The notes: a model not told the origin generated them from the letters alone. Shown: positions 7,397 to 16,602, counted from the stretch's first letter. The stretch is 64,000 nt of DNA from Oscillospiraceae bacterium (GCA_910575265.1 CAJTEA010000008.1:1-64000), one strand, 5' to 3'. Translations and numbers: made by a program.

Positions 7397-8560
7397 ATGA
7401 AACAGGCAATTATGATCGGCGCGGGCAACATCGGCCGGGGCTTTATTGGGGCCCTGCTGGAGAAAAGCGGCTACCATGTTACCTTTGCCGACGTAGCGGA
7501 GCATCTGATTTCCGCGATCAACGAGCGCGAGAGCTACACTGTGCATATCCAGGACAGGGAACAGGCGCGATGGACAGTCACGAACATCAGCGGCATTTCC
7601 TCCGCCAACCAGGAGCTGGTGGACGCTGTCGCCGGAAATTGCGAACTCATCACCACCGCTGTGGGCCTGCGTATCCTGCCCATCGTGGCCAGGCCCATTG
7701 CCGCCGGCATCAGGGCTCGGAAAGCCGCGGGGAGCACTCAGATCATGAATGTGGTGGCCTGTGAGAACGCGATCCGGGGTACCAGCCAGCTCCGTGAGGC
7801 CGTCTACAGCAACCTGAATGAGGAGGAACAGGCCTACGCGAAGGAGTATGTGGGCTTCGCCGACTGCGCTGTGGACCGCATTGTTCCCAAGGCCAGCTTT
7901 GAAAACCCTTTGGACGTGGCGGTGGAGCAATACACCGAGTGGGATGTGGAGAAGGCCGGCTGGAAGGGGGAGCTGCCCGATATTCAGGGCCTGTCCTGGG
8001 TGGACGATCTGTCCGCCTACTTAGAGCGTAAGCTGTTCACCCTGAACAGCGGCCATGCCATTTGCGCCTATCTGGGCACTCTGAAGGGCTGTAAGACCAT
8101 TGTGGAGAGCATCGCGGACCCCGCCATCAGCCATCTGGTCTATCAGGCCATGTGTGAGAGCGGCGAGGGTCTCATCAAGAAGTTCGGTTTTGACCCCGAT
8201 GCCCACCACGCCTATATTGACCGCATTTTCGCCCGGTTCCAGAACCCGTTCCTGGCTGACGAGACCCAGCGTGTGGCTCGCGAGCCCATCCGAAAGCTGG
8301 CGCCTACCGACCGGCTGATTAAGCCCCTGATGACCGCCTATCACTACGGTATGCCTGTGGACCACCTGCTTTTTGGCGCCGCCGCCGCCCTCCACTTCAA
8401 CTGCCCCGAGGACGAGCAGAGCGTAGAGCTGCAAAAGAAGATCAAGGACGAGGGCGTGGAGAAGGCATTGGAGGAGTACACCGGACTGAACCCCTCTGAG
8501 CCGCTCTTTGGCCGCGTTCTGGACGTATACCGCGCTTTGGGAATCGGGAAAAAGAACTGA
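7397..8560 (+). CDS. mtlD: Mannitol-1-phosphate 5-dehydrogenase
   Basis: 387 residues, the usual length. It oxidises mannitol-1-phosphate to fructose-6-phosphate with NAD. The N-terminal Rossmann fold shows AIMIGAGNIGRGFIG (about 4-18); CENAIRG, DCAVDRIVP and the catalytic region KLFTLNSGHAICAYLG follow, all typical of the long-chain mannitol dehydrogenase family. AAGGAG precedes ATG 7397. It is divergent from the regulator and PTS genes and has its own promoter and a terminator at 8590, completing the mannitol pathway encoded here. Confidence 0.95.
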   Translation: MKQAIMIGAGNIGRGFIGALLEKSGYHVTFADVAEHLISAINERESYTVHIQDREQARWTVTNISGISSANQELVDAVAGNCELITTAVGLRILPIVARPIAAGIRARKAAGSTQIMNVVACENAIRGTSQLREAVYSNLNEEEQAYAKEYVGFADCAVDRIVPKASFENPLDVAVEQYTEWDVEKAGWKGELPDIQGLSWVDDLSAYLERKLFTLNSGHAICAYLGTLKGCKTIVESIADPAISHLVYQAMCESGEGLIKKFGFDPDAHHAYIDRIFARFQNPFLADETQRVAREPIRKLAPTDRLIKPLMTAYHYGMPVDHLLFGAAAALHFNCPEDEQSVELQKKIKDEGVEKALEEYTGLNPSEPLFGRVLDVYRALGIGKKN

Positions 8561-8589
8561 GCGGCGGGCAAGCTGAAAGCCGATGAAAC

Positions 8590-8621
8590 AATATCCCGAA
8601 CGGAAAACCGTTCGGGATATT
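8590..8621. terminator. Bidirectional hairpin after mtlD
   Basis: A perfect 14-bp stem with an AAAA loop lies between the convergent mtlD and TauE/SafE genes; it can serve both strands. Confidence 0.75.
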
Positions 8622-8663
8622 GTTATGCAAGTTCCAATTTTGTTCGGTGCCCCAAGGAGAATG

Positions 8664-9452
8664 CTAAAGCGGAGTTAAATACCGCCACGCGTTGAAAATA
8701 CTGATACAGATAATCACCATCATCAAAAGGACAAACAGATTTTCGACCGCTTTTCCGTCCATATGACGATTCAGCTTCCGGCCAAGGATACCTCCCGCTA
8801 ATCCCCCAGCTGCCATCAGCATCAGCACAGGCCAGCGGAAATCCGGGACGGAAGCTGTGATCAGGGTGGTCAACAGGCCACAAAGCTGGCTGAATAAGAT
8901 GATGTAAAGGCTGTTAGCGGCGGCTGTTTTCGTATCCATACTGAAAAAGTAATACAACACCACCAGATTGATGGGGCCGCCGCCAATCCCCAAAAAGCTG
9001 GACATACATCCTAACGCCAAGCCGATTGCGGCACAGCCTCCCTTATTCCGAACCCGGCGGGTCGGAACGCGGGATTTATTCAGCGTGTAAAGCAGTGTCC
9101 CCGCTGTGACGATGGCCAGACAGGCGGACTGGATCGCCCCCACTTGGTTGGGCATGTCTGACAGCCTCCGCGCCAGCGCGAACAGCTGATTGCCCAACAG
9201 TCCACCCACCGCCGCCCCAACGGCCAGCGGCGTTCCGATATCCAGCGCGACATTTTTTTCTCCCGCCAGAAGCGACTTGCCCACGGAGTAGCAGGTCATG
9301 GTTAGTACAGTACAGCCGGACAGAAAGCTGATGGTGGATACAGTCTCCAGGCGGAATAAATCCAGCACAGGTTTTATAATGACCCCGCCGCCAATCCCGC
9401 AGATGGCGCCGACGGCGCTGGCCGCCAGGGCAACAAGAAAAAACAGTGGCAT
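8664..9452 (-). CDS. TSUP (TauE/SafE-type) anion exporter
   Basis: 262 residues, very hydrophobic with about eight membrane segments. Two family-type glycine motifs are visible: GAICGIGGGVIIKPVLDL near the N-terminus and SSFLGIGGGPINLVVLYYF in the second half, reflecting the internal duplication of TSUP proteins. Family members move sulfite, sulfate, sulfonates or related anions, often outward. It is the last gene of the leftward sulfatase cluster, 4 nt after the maturase, so export of the sulfate released by the sulfatase is a natural role (inference). It could also simply be a permease of unknown substrate. Confidence 0.88.
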   Translation of the reverse strand: MPLFFLVALAASAVGAICGIGGGVIIKPVLDLFRLETVSTISFLSGCTVLTMTCYSVGKSLLAGEKNVALDIGTPLAVGAAVGGLLGNQLFALARRLSDMPNQVGAIQSACLAIVTAGTLLYTLNKSRVPTRRVRNKGGCAAIGLALGCMSSFLGIGGGPINLVVLYYFFSMDTKTAAANSLYIILFSQLCGLLTTLITASVPDFRWPVLMLMAAGGLAGGILGRKLNRHMDGKAVENLFVLLMMVIICISIFNAWRYLTPL

Positions 9453-9456
9453 ACTA

Positions 9457-10572
9457 TCACCTCGGTTTCAGCAAAGCCCGCGCTCCATGCAGCCGCGGGA
9501 GGGCGTAGGCGAAGAATCCGGCATAGGCTTCGCAGTAGTAATTGCGGCCCAGCTCGTCAGCCTCTAACAGCCGGTCCCGGCGGCAGCCGTTGCGGCACAG
9601 GGGATACCACTGGCAGCGGCCGCACTGCTCCGGCACGCGCTCAGACGCCTGGACAAATCTCAGCTCTTCCCTGGCCCGGTCTAATTCCGCCCAGGAATTT
9701 TCGCGAATATTCCCCAGCCGGTAACTGTCCAGGCCGTAGAAATCACAGGGATAGACGCTTCCGTCCGCCTCCGCCAGATATTGCCGGCCGCAGCGCCCCC
9801 GCATGGAGCATTGCTCCGGGGCGTGCCCCTCCAGCATCCATATCAGATTGTCGAAGTAACGGATGGACCAATAGCGCCCCCGCTCCAACTCCCGGTACCA
9901 CAGGTCGAAAAGGGTTTTCAAAAATTCCTCATATTGGTTCGGAGACAGAGAATAGCGCTGTCCGCCCCGCTCCTCCGCCAGCGGGTCCAGGCATGGGATG
10001 TACTGCTGGAAACGGAATCCGCCTTTGCAAAGGGCGGAGAAAACGCTCTGGATATGTTTGGCCAGATAGCCCGTAACCACCGTGAGGACGTTGCGCTCCA
10101 CCCCGGCCCGCCCCAGCAGTCGGGCCGCCCGGAGCACCCGGTCGTAGGTGCCCTGCCCCGTCCCGTCCCGGCGGAAGCGGTCGTGGCACTCCCGGCTGCC
10201 GTCCAGAGAGAGGCCCACCAGAAAGTGGTTTTCCTTCAAAAAGCCGCACCAGGCCTCGTCCAGCAGTATTCCGTTGGTCTGGATGGAATATTGGACCGTC
10301 AGGTTCGGCGGGGCCGTTTTCGTTACGTGTCCGGTAAAGTCCCGATAGAAGTCCAGCCCCGCCAGGGTGGGCTCGCCCCCCTGGAACAGGAAGGTGACGG
10401 AGCCCTCCGCCGCCTTCACCGCCTTTTCTATGAGGGCGTGGCTTACCTCTTTTGGCATCAGCCCGTAATTGGGAACGGCGCGGGCGCTGGCCTCATCGGC
10501 ATAGAAGCAGTAGGCGCAGCGCAGATTGCAGCTGCTGGAGGCCGGTTTTAACAGGACGCTCAGGGGCGGCAT
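9457..10572 (-). CDS. Anaerobic sulfatase-maturating radical-SAM enzyme
   Basis: 371 residues from ATG 10572, chosen for the AAAGGGGGAG site; an upstream in-frame start has none. The radical-SAM cluster is CNLRCAYC (Cys15, 19, 22). Then come FLFQGGEPTLAG and a C-terminal SPASM region with many cysteines (CSMRGRCGRQY, YPCDFYG, CGRCQWYPLCRNGC) that bind two auxiliary 4Fe-4S clusters. This matches anSME, which converts the active-site cysteine or serine of sulfatases to formylglycine without oxygen. Its probable client is the Cys-type sulfatase two genes upstream. Radical-SAM/SPASM peptide-modifying enzymes look similar, but the QGGEPTLAG segment and the neighbour make anSME the best call. Confidence 0.92.
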   Translation of the reverse strand: MPPLSVLLKPASSSCNLRCAYCFYADEASARAVPNYGLMPKEVSHALIEKAVKAAEGSVTFLFQGGEPTLAGLDFYRDFTGHVTKTAPPNLTVQYSIQTNGILLDEAWCGFLKENHFLVGLSLDGSRECHDRFRRDGTGQGTYDRVLRAARLLGRAGVERNVLTVVTGYLAKHIQSVFSALCKGGFRFQQYIPCLDPLAEERGGQRYSLSPNQYEEFLKTLFDLWYRELERGRYWSIRYFDNLIWMLEGHAPEQCSMRGRCGRQYLAEADGSVYPCDFYGLDSYRLGNIRENSWAELDRAREELRFVQASERVPEQCGRCQWYPLCRNGCRRDRLLEADELGRNYYCEAYAGFFAYALPRLHGARALLKPR

Positions 10573-10630
10573 GGACGCTCCCCCTTTCTCGGCTTTGAAT
10601 TGGGCCGCCCGGATGGACGGCCCGCTTGGT

Positions 10631-11740
10631 TTATTTCTTGGCGGGGCCGACGGATCGGCCCAGATAAATTTCCGGAGCCAGGACATAGGTATAATTGATG
10701 TCGTCGCAGTCCCGGCTGCGGATCATCCGCATCAGGCGCGAGGCCACCTCCTGTCCGATCCGGAAGCCCTGGTGGATGGAACAGGTGATCCCTTCCGCTT
10801 CCCAGTCCTCGTTCGAGTAATCAAAGCAGACCAGGGAACAGTCCTCTGGCACCCGTTTGCCCTGTTTCTCCAACACCTGCCGCACCATCTGGTAGATCAT
10901 ATAGTTGCAGCAGACCACGGCGGTGCAGTGGGGCAGGCGCTTCAGGAAGCGGTCGATGGAGCGGACGAAGCTGGGATCGTGGGCCTCGTTGGAGACACAC
11001 CACTTGGTATAGTCGTCCTGGTACTCCACCCCGTTCTTCTGGAGGGTGGCCGCCATTCCCTGAAATTTCTCAATGCTCTGATAATTGTCTGAGACAAAAA
11101 CTCCGGCAATATTCCGGTGCCCCTCCCGGATCAGCAGGCCGATGAGCTCCTCCGCGCAGCGCAGGTCGTTGACCACCACCCGGGGGCACTTCAGATTCCG
11201 ATAATAGTTGTTATAGAAGATGACCGGGATTCGTTTCTGATAAATCTTCTGGTAACAGTCCAGGTTGGGGTTGAGCAGACTGGCCTTGACGCCGTCTACA
11301 ATAAAGCCCTGAAAGCCCTGGTTCATCACGGCCTGAAGGCAGCGGCGCTCGTTGGCGAACTTGTTGTCGGTGAGGAAGGCGCGCAGGTCCACCTGGTCGG
11401 GAGGCAGAATGCTGCGGATGCCCTCCATCAGGCTGGAGTTGGCGTTGCCGTCCTGGCCCTGGAGAATCAGCCCGATCTTGATCTTTCCTCCGCTGCCCCC
11501 CAGCTCCCAGGACAGGGCCTCCTCTTTGTTGATGTAGGTGCCGCTTCCTTTCACCCGGCGGAGCAGGCCCTCCGACGTCAGCCGCTCCAGCGCCCGGCGC
11601 ACCGTCTCCCGGCTTACGGACAGCTTCCGGCACAGAGTATGTTCCGAAGGGATTCTGGTATTGCTGGAAAACTTATTTTCCTCAATATAGGCCCGCGCCC
11701 AAAGGTAGACCCTCTCCGCCTTCCCGTCCAATTCCTTCAT
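10631..11740 (-). CDS. GntR/LacI-type (AraR-like) transcriptional regulator
   Basis: 369 residues from ATG 11740 (GAGGAGGGC upstream). The N-terminus is a GntR winged helix (about 12-70: IPSEHTLCRKLSVSRETVRRAL, LLRRVKGSGTYI). The rest is a LacI-type periplasmic-binding fold (IKIGLILQGQDG, GFIVDGVKASL, GHRNIAGVF, CTAVVCCNYMIYQMV). AraR of bacilli has this architecture and releases DNA on binding its sugar. It lies inside the sulfatase cluster between the sulfatase and the maturase, so it probably senses the imported ligand or its desulfated product. Confidence 0.9.
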   Translation of the reverse strand: MKELDGKAERVYLWARAYIEENKFSSNTRIPSEHTLCRKLSVSRETVRRALERLTSEGLLRRVKGSGTYINKEEALSWELGGSGGKIKIGLILQGQDGNANSSLMEGIRSILPPDQVDLRAFLTDNKFANERRCLQAVMNQGFQGFIVDGVKASLLNPNLDCYQKIYQKRIPVIFYNNYYRNLKCPRVVVNDLRCAEELIGLLIREGHRNIAGVFVSDNYQSIEKFQGMAATLQKNGVEYQDDYTKWCVSNEAHDPSFVRSIDRFLKRLPHCTAVVCCNYMIYQMVRQVLEKQGKRVPEDCSLVCFDYSNEDWEAEGITCSIHQGFRIGQEVASRLMRMIRSRDCDDINYTYVLAPEIYLGRSVGPAKK

Positions 11741-11771
11741 GACGCCCTCCTCAGAGACCATGCGGCATTCC

Positions 11772-13124
11772 TCAGTTGGTAATGACGGGCCGGTTCCCCT
11801 CCGCTCTCTCGATCCAATCCAGCAGCCGCTCCCGCAGCTCCGCTTTCACCTGCGCGTAGGCCGGGTCGGCCACCACATTGTTCAGCTGGTGGGGGTCCCG
11901 CTCCATATCGTAGAGGAAGTCGTCGGCGTACCGGTCCGCCGCCGCGGCCTCGCCGCCGTTGACGCCGGGGGCGTAGACCGAGTAGGTATACCGGGCCGTG
12001 CGGACGCACCGGCCCACCCGGCTTTCGGATATCTGCGCGAAAATCTCGTTGGGTCTATTATCGTCCTTTTTCTCCACCACGTCAAGGAGGTTTTCCCCGA
12101 TCATGGCGTCCCCCACGTCCACCCCAGCCAGGGCCAGGATGGTCTTGGGCAGGCTGGCGGTGCTCACCAGCTCCTCCACGGCGATCCCCCCTTTGAAGGG
12201 CCCGCCGGCGATGACCAGGGGCACATGGAGGGCCGCGTCGTGACAGGAGCGCTTGTAGTCGTCGTAGCCGTTGAGGTGGGAGTCCCGGTTGCGGGTGAGG
12301 AAGTGGGAGCCGTGGTCAGAGGCGAAGATAATCACCGTATTCTCATACAGCCCCTTCTCCTTCAGTCTGGCCACCAGCCGGCCCAGGTTCTCGTCCAGGC
12401 TGGCGCACTGGCCCAGGTAGTCTGGGTACTCCTCCAACCCGTTGCCCCCCAGTGCCTTCAGGTCCTCGGGCAGGACAAAATCCTTGAACCGCTCCTTGGA
12501 GCCCTCCGGCCCCTCGTAGTGCTTCCGGTCGTTCTGGTGGTGAGGCTCGATCTGGGATATGGTCATAAAGAAGGGCTTTTTTCCGTCGTACTGGTCGAAG
12601 AACTCCAGGGCCATGTCGTTGATGCGGTCCGCCCGGTAGCCCTTGAAGTCGATGCGCCGGTCGTTCTCGTCAAAGACAAAGCCGTCGTAGCCGTGGGAGG
12701 TGAACTCCAGCACATCGGCGGCGCGCCAGAAGCCGGTGTAGCCCCCCCGCAGCTCCCGGGGGATGGCGGTGACGGTGTGGTCGATGGTGGGGGGCTTCTC
12801 CAGCTCCCCGTCGCTGGCCAGGTGCCACTTGCCGATGTAGGCGGTCTCATAGCCCGCCTCCTCAATATAGCTGCCCAGGGTCTTCACCCCGGCGGGCAGC
12901 ATGATGTTGTTCCGGAAGCAGCCCGTCTCGGTGGGCCACTTGCCTGTCTGGAACAGGGCCCGGCAGGGGCCGCACACCGGCTGAGGGGAGAAGGCGTTGT
13001 CAAACTTGACCCCCTCCCGGGCCAGCCGGTCCAGATTGGGCGTGATGTCCAGGGGCTGGCCGAAGCAGCCGCAGGTATCCCAGCGCTGCTGGTCGGTAAA
13101 GTAGAATATAATGTTGTTGGGCAT
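11772..13124 (-). CDS. Cytoplasmic formylglycine sulfatase, Cys type
   Basis: 450 residues. The active-site signature is PVCGPCRALFQTG, matching C-x-P-x-R-xxxx-TG, with Cys51 to be converted to formylglycine. Metal-binding Asp11 (FTDQQRWD), GKWH (about 98-101) and the C-terminal FASDHGSHF complete a type I sulfatase site. There is no signal peptide, so the enzyme should act inside the cell; most gut sulfatases that attack polysaccharides are exported. This fits a small sulfated molecule brought in by the TctCBA genes upstream. Substrate is unknown; arylsulfatase-like and choline-sulfatase-like enzymes share these motifs. AGAAGGAGG precedes ATG 13124, 2 nt after tctA. Confidence 0.93.
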   Translation of the reverse strand: MPNNIIFYFTDQQRWDTCGCFGQPLDITPNLDRLAREGVKFDNAFSPQPVCGPCRALFQTGKWPTETGCFRNNIMLPAGVKTLGSYIEEAGYETAYIGKWHLASDGELEKPPTIDHTVTAIPRELRGGYTGFWRAADVLEFTSHGYDGFVFDENDRRIDFKGYRADRINDMALEFFDQYDGKKPFFMTISQIEPHHQNDRKHYEGPEGSKERFKDFVLPEDLKALGGNGLEEYPDYLGQCASLDENLGRLVARLKEKGLYENTVIIFASDHGSHFLTRNRDSHLNGYDDYKRSCHDAALHVPLVIAGGPFKGGIAVEELVSTASLPKTILALAGVDVGDAMIGENLLDVVEKKDDNRPNEIFAQISESRVGRCVRTARYTYSVYAPGVNGGEAAAADRYADDFLYDMERDPHQLNNVVADPAYAQVKAELRERLLDWIERAEGNRPVITN

Positions 13125-13126
13125 TG

Positions 13127-14629
13127 TCAGTCCTCCTTCTGAGCGGCGGCTTTTTTCTCCTTCATCTTGCCCCGGACGATGGTTCCCACCGCCGCCGCGA
13201 TGAGGACCAGGAAGATGATGCAGTACACACTGCTGAAAAAGATGCTGGGGCTGCCGTTGGAGATGAGCAGGGCCCGGCGGAAGTTGGTCTCGGTCATGCT
13301 GCCCAGCACCAGACCCAGCAGGATGGGCACCGGCGGCAGCTCCAGCTTGCGCAGCACCCAGGCCAGAGCGCCGAACACCAGGGCCACGCCCACGTCAAAG
13401 TAGTTGCCGTTGACCGAGTACGCCCCCGCGAAGCAGAAAATGACGATGATGGGGGTGAGGATTTCCTGGGGAATGGAAACTACCTTCGCGAACAGGGAGG
13501 TGAGGAACTTGCCCTGGAGACACATGAATATATTCACCAGAATCAGGCCCAGCATGATGGCGTACATGATGTCCCCCTGGGTGGTAAACAGGCTCAGGCC
13601 GGGGTTCAGGCCGTTGATCATCAGGGCGGAGAGCATAATGGCTACCGTGCCGTCACCGGGGATGCCCAGGGTGAGCAGGGGAATCAGAGTGGCTCCGGTG
13701 ACGGCGTTGTTGGCCGACTCTGCGGCGGCGATGCCCTCCACCGAGCCGTGGCCGAACTCCTCCGGGTGCTTGGACATGTTCTTGGCGGTGTTGTAGCTGA
13801 ACCAGGAGGCCTCTGAGGCTCCCGTGCCCGGGATGATGCCCACCAGCACGCCGATGATGGAGGACAGCAGCACGGGCCGGGCCATGCGCTTGTACTCCGC
13901 CTTGGTAATCACCCCGTCGTCCTTGATCTGGGTGGTGTCCAGATTGAGCCGGTCCAGGGGCTTCTCCGCCTTGGCCATGATCTCCACCAGGGCAAAGAGG
14001 CCGATCAGGCAGATGGCCAGGTCCAGCCCCAGGTAGAGCCGGGAGACCCCGAAGGTGAAACGGTCATAGCTGGTCATGGGGTCGGAGCCCACGCAGGAGA
14101 TGAGCAGACCCAGGCAGGCGGAGATCAGGCCTTTAATCATGCTCTTGCCCGACACACCGGCAATGATGGTCAGACCAAAGACACAGACCATAAAATACTC
14201 CGCCGTGCCCAGCTGGGCGGCGATTTTGGCCACCTGGGGCCCCAGGAACAGCAGCATCAGGGCGGAGAACACCCCGCCGAAGGTGGAGGCGTACAGGGCG
14301 ATTTTCAGCGCCGCCTTGGTGCGGCCCCGCTCCGAGAGCGGGTGTCCGTCCAGCATGGTGGCCGCCGCGTGAGGGGTGCCGGGGGTGTTGATGAGGATGG
14401 CGGACACGCTGCCGCCGTAGCCGCCGGCGCAGTAGATGCCCAGCAGGAACATCATGCCGGGAATGGCCATCATGGAGTAGGTGACGGGCAGGAACAAAAT
14501 GACGCACAGGATGACGCTCAGGCCGGGAATGGCCGCAAAGACCGAGCCCACAAACACACCGATGTTAATCCACAGGATATTTTCCAGGGTGAACAGCAGG
14601 CCGGTGGCTGGAATGATATGCTGTAACAT
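13127..14629 (-). CDS. tctA: Tripartite tricarboxylate transporter, large membrane subunit
   Basis: 500 residues from ATG 14629 (AAGGAGGGG upstream), the normal TctA length. About 12 membrane helices. Family-typical segments include INTPGTPHAAATMLDGHPL, PGTGASEASWFSYN and LTLGIPGDGTVAIML. It forms the transmembrane channel for a substrate delivered by TctC, using an ion gradient. It is ten bases after tctB and two before the sulfatase, so transport and desulfation are co-expressed. The name tricarboxylate is historical; TTT systems also take aromatic acids, dicarboxylates and other anions. Confidence 0.95.
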   Translation of the reverse strand: MLQHIIPATGLLFTLENILWINIGVFVGSVFAAIPGLSVILCVILFLPVTYSMMAIPGMMFLLGIYCAGGYGGSVSAILINTPGTPHAAATMLDGHPLSERGRTKAALKIALYASTFGGVFSALMLLFLGPQVAKIAAQLGTAEYFMVCVFGLTIIAGVSGKSMIKGLISACLGLLISCVGSDPMTSYDRFTFGVSRLYLGLDLAICLIGLFALVEIMAKAEKPLDRLNLDTTQIKDDGVITKAEYKRMARPVLLSSIIGVLVGIIPGTGASEASWFSYNTAKNMSKHPEEFGHGSVEGIAAAESANNAVTGATLIPLLTLGIPGDGTVAIMLSALMINGLNPGLSLFTTQGDIMYAIMLGLILVNIFMCLQGKFLTSLFAKVVSIPQEILTPIIVIFCFAGAYSVNGNYFDVGVALVFGALAWVLRKLELPPVPILLGLVLGSMTETNFRRALLISNGSPSIFFSSVYCIIFLVLIAAAVGTIVRGKMKEKKAAAQKED

Positions 14630-14639
14630 AAGCCCCTCC

Positions 14640-15155
14640 TTAAAAGTCCACGCCCAAGGCGAAGCGGAAGGCCGCCCAGATGGCCACCGCCAGCGCCAGA
14701 GTAATGACATAGTAGGATTTCTTCCGGCACCGGAAGTAGAGCAAAAAGCCCAGACAGCAGAAAATCGCGCCGATTACAAACAGACCGGTGAGCTTGCTCA
14801 GAAGCCAGGTGACGACCAGGATCGCCAGGATCACCAGGGCCTTGACTTCCACCTGGATGTTAATGACCTTCCAGTTCAGGGGCTGCCTGGTGGCCAGCTT
14901 ATACAGCTCTTTGCCCACCAGCATGGCGCAGCAGAGCATCATCACTACCATCAGCAGGGTCGGAAACGCGCGGCCATTGACCACGTCCTTCTCGGAAATT
15001 GCCACCTGGTCCGGCATGACCAGAAGTACCACAAGGGCTACGAGGAAAAACACCGCGCCGGTGACCAAATCCACGGGAATTCGGATTTCTTTTTCATGCA
15101 GCTTCCGGCCCCAGGAATCCATGCGGCCGTTGAACTGCTCCACCCATTTACTCAT
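14640..15155 (-). CDS. tctB: Tripartite tricarboxylate transporter, small membrane subunit
   Basis: 171 residues with four predicted membrane helices (LVTGAVFFLVALVVLLVM, LLMVVMMLCCAMLV, VKALVILAILVVTWLL and a C-terminal one), typical of TctB. It partners TctA in the membrane. The start has AAAGGAGG upstream. A strong hairpin with a T-run separates it from tctC, which should give more binding protein than membrane subunits. Confidence 0.9.
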   Translation of the reverse strand: MSKWVEQFNGRMDSWGRKLHEKEIRIPVDLVTGAVFFLVALVVLLVMPDQVAISEKDVVNGRAFPTLLMVVMMLCCAMLVGKELYKLATRQPLNWKVINIQVEVKALVILAILVVTWLLSKLTGLFVIGAIFCCLGFLLYFRCRKKSYYVITLALAVAIWAAFRFALGVDF

Positions 15156-15183
15156 GGGGGGACCTCCTTTCCTGATTCAAAAA

Positions 15184-15219
15184 GGGGAATGGGCGGGATT
15201 CCTCCCGATCCCATTCCCC
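15184..15219 (-). terminator. Attenuator between tctC and tctB
   Basis: On the minus strand CGGGGAATGGG pairs with CCCATTCCCC and is followed by TTTTT. Partial termination here would raise the binding protein over the membrane subunits. Confidence 0.75.
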
Positions 15220-15236
15220 GCACTGTGGTACTCAGA

Positions 15237-16202
15237 TCAGCCGGCAACGATGTCCTTGTACTCGTTGACGATGTTCTTTACATTTTCAACGTGGGCCTCC
15301 ACGTCCTCCACGGACATGGTGTCCACCTCCAGCAGCATGGTGTTATGCAGCCAGTCGGCGACCTCCTGGTCGGCCAGGATCTTGCCATAGAGCTCCTTCA
15401 GCTCGGCGACCTTATCGGCGTCAGTGCCGGCCCGGGCCATGACGAAGCAGCGGTTGCGGAAGTAGGGGTAGCCGTGCTGGCCCACACCCTCCACGCCCTC
15501 GAAGGGGCCGTTGGCGATGTCGTTCTCGTCGAAGGCGCAGACTACGGTCACGCCATTCTGCTGGTAGGTCTCCAGAATCTGGGACTGGTGGGAGACGGCG
15601 AACTGGGTCTCGCCCCGGGCCACGGCCTGGGCGGCCTCAGCGGCGGACTGGTAGGGGGTGAGCTTCAGCTTGTCGCCCGCGCCCATGGAGCCGAACAGAG
15701 CGGCGGCCAGGAAGGCCTCGGAGCTGGTGGCGCCGTTGACGGCCACGCTGATCTCGTTGCCCTGCTCCACATAGGCCTTCAGGTCAGCGATGTTATTGAG
15801 GTTCAGCTTGGCGTCGGCGGAGAGAACAAAGATGGAGGAGTACAGGTTCTCCACAAAGACAAAGTCCTCATACCCGAACTGCATCTTGTCCGGGTCCAGG
15901 ATGGAGGTGATGGACAGCAGACCCTCGCCCACAAACACCAGCTCGGTGTCGTTGGCCTTGGTGTCCGCTACCCAGGTATTCACGGTGGCGGCGTCCCCTT
16001 TGATGGCCTCGGCCACCAGGGTGATGGTGTCGGAGTAGCTGGTGGACTTGGTGGCCGCCTGCTGGCTCACCATAGCGGCTACGCCGGAGGGGGCCCAGGG
16101 ACAGGTGACCTTCCAGGTGGCGTTTTTCTTGCCGCCGCAGGAGGCGAGCAGCGCCACGCACATGGCTCCCACAAGGGCAAGGCTGAGAAATTTCTTTTTC
16201 AT
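15237..16202 (-). CDS. tctC: TctC-type substrate-binding lipoprotein
   Basis: 321 residues from ATG 16202 (AAGGAG seven bases upstream; the ATG two codons earlier is too close to the site). A lipoprotein signal peptide ends at LLASC, so the mature protein is anchored outside the membrane. The TTT binding-protein (Bug family) fold is seen in CPWAPSGVAAMVSQQ, FVGEGLLSI and VAVNGATSSEAFLAAAL. It is the first and probably most expressed gene of the sulfatase cluster and defines what is imported; the ligand should be an anion, plausibly a sulfated carboxylate (inference). Confidence 0.92.
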   Translation of the reverse strand: MKKKFLSLALVGAMCVALLASCGGKKNATWKVTCPWAPSGVAAMVSQQAATKSTSYSDTITLVAEAIKGDAATVNTWVADTKANDTELVFVGEGLLSITSILDPDKMQFGYEDFVFVENLYSSIFVLSADAKLNLNNIADLKAYVEQGNEISVAVNGATSSEAFLAAALFGSMGAGDKLKLTPYQSAAEAAQAVARGETQFAVSHQSQILETYQQNGVTVVCAFDENDIANGPFEGVEGVGQHGYPYFRNRCFVMARAGTDADKVAELKELYGKILADQEVADWLHNTMLLEVDTMSVEDVEAHVENVKNIVNEYKDIVAG

Positions 16203-16271
16203 AATCATACTCCTTTTCCATTTTTTCAGAGGCGGACAAGGTCGCTTTATCCCGTCTCTGTGGTATGTTTA

Positions 16272-16301
16272 AATCTAGCACAAGTCGGACACATGATTCA
16301 A
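16272..16301 (-). promoter_or_regulatory. Candidate promoter of the tctCBA-sulfatase cluster
   Basis: On the minus strand TTGAAT, 18-bp spacer, TAGATT about 70 bp before tctC. The 400-bp gap to polA (16203-16602) holds this and the polA promoter; nothing else is recognisable. Confidence 0.5.
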
Positions 16302-16533
16302 CATCTTTTTTTAAAAAATGAAGAAAGTTGTATGTTCGTTGTCTCCGTTATAGAAACCTGTCTGAAAAACCCCGTCTTTTCTTACATTTTATACAAACCG
16401 CATCAGCGATTCTGGATGCCCAAGCGCATTGACTACATTATCCCTGCGCCACCGAAGCATATTTGCTGACCCGTTACCACTCGCGGTATATTATCCCCCA
16501 AAGCACCCGGCACTCCCATAAAGACATGTTCTC

Positions 16534-16562
16534 TTGCTCAACGGGTTAAAATCTGGTATACT
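16534..16562 (+). promoter_or_regulatory. Sigma-A promoter of polA
   Basis: TTGCTC, 17-bp spacer, TATACT, about 40 bp before the polA start. Confidence 0.75.
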
Positions 16563-16602
16563 ATATCATTGAGATTTTATAAGCTTGAGGGAGACGTACA
16601 CT

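Noticed and set aside
10600-10625. GGGCCG/CGGCCC inverted repeat between the regulator and the maturase genes as a terminator
   Set aside because: Stem only 6 bp with imperfect surroundings and no T-run on the minus strand; genes appear co-transcribed.
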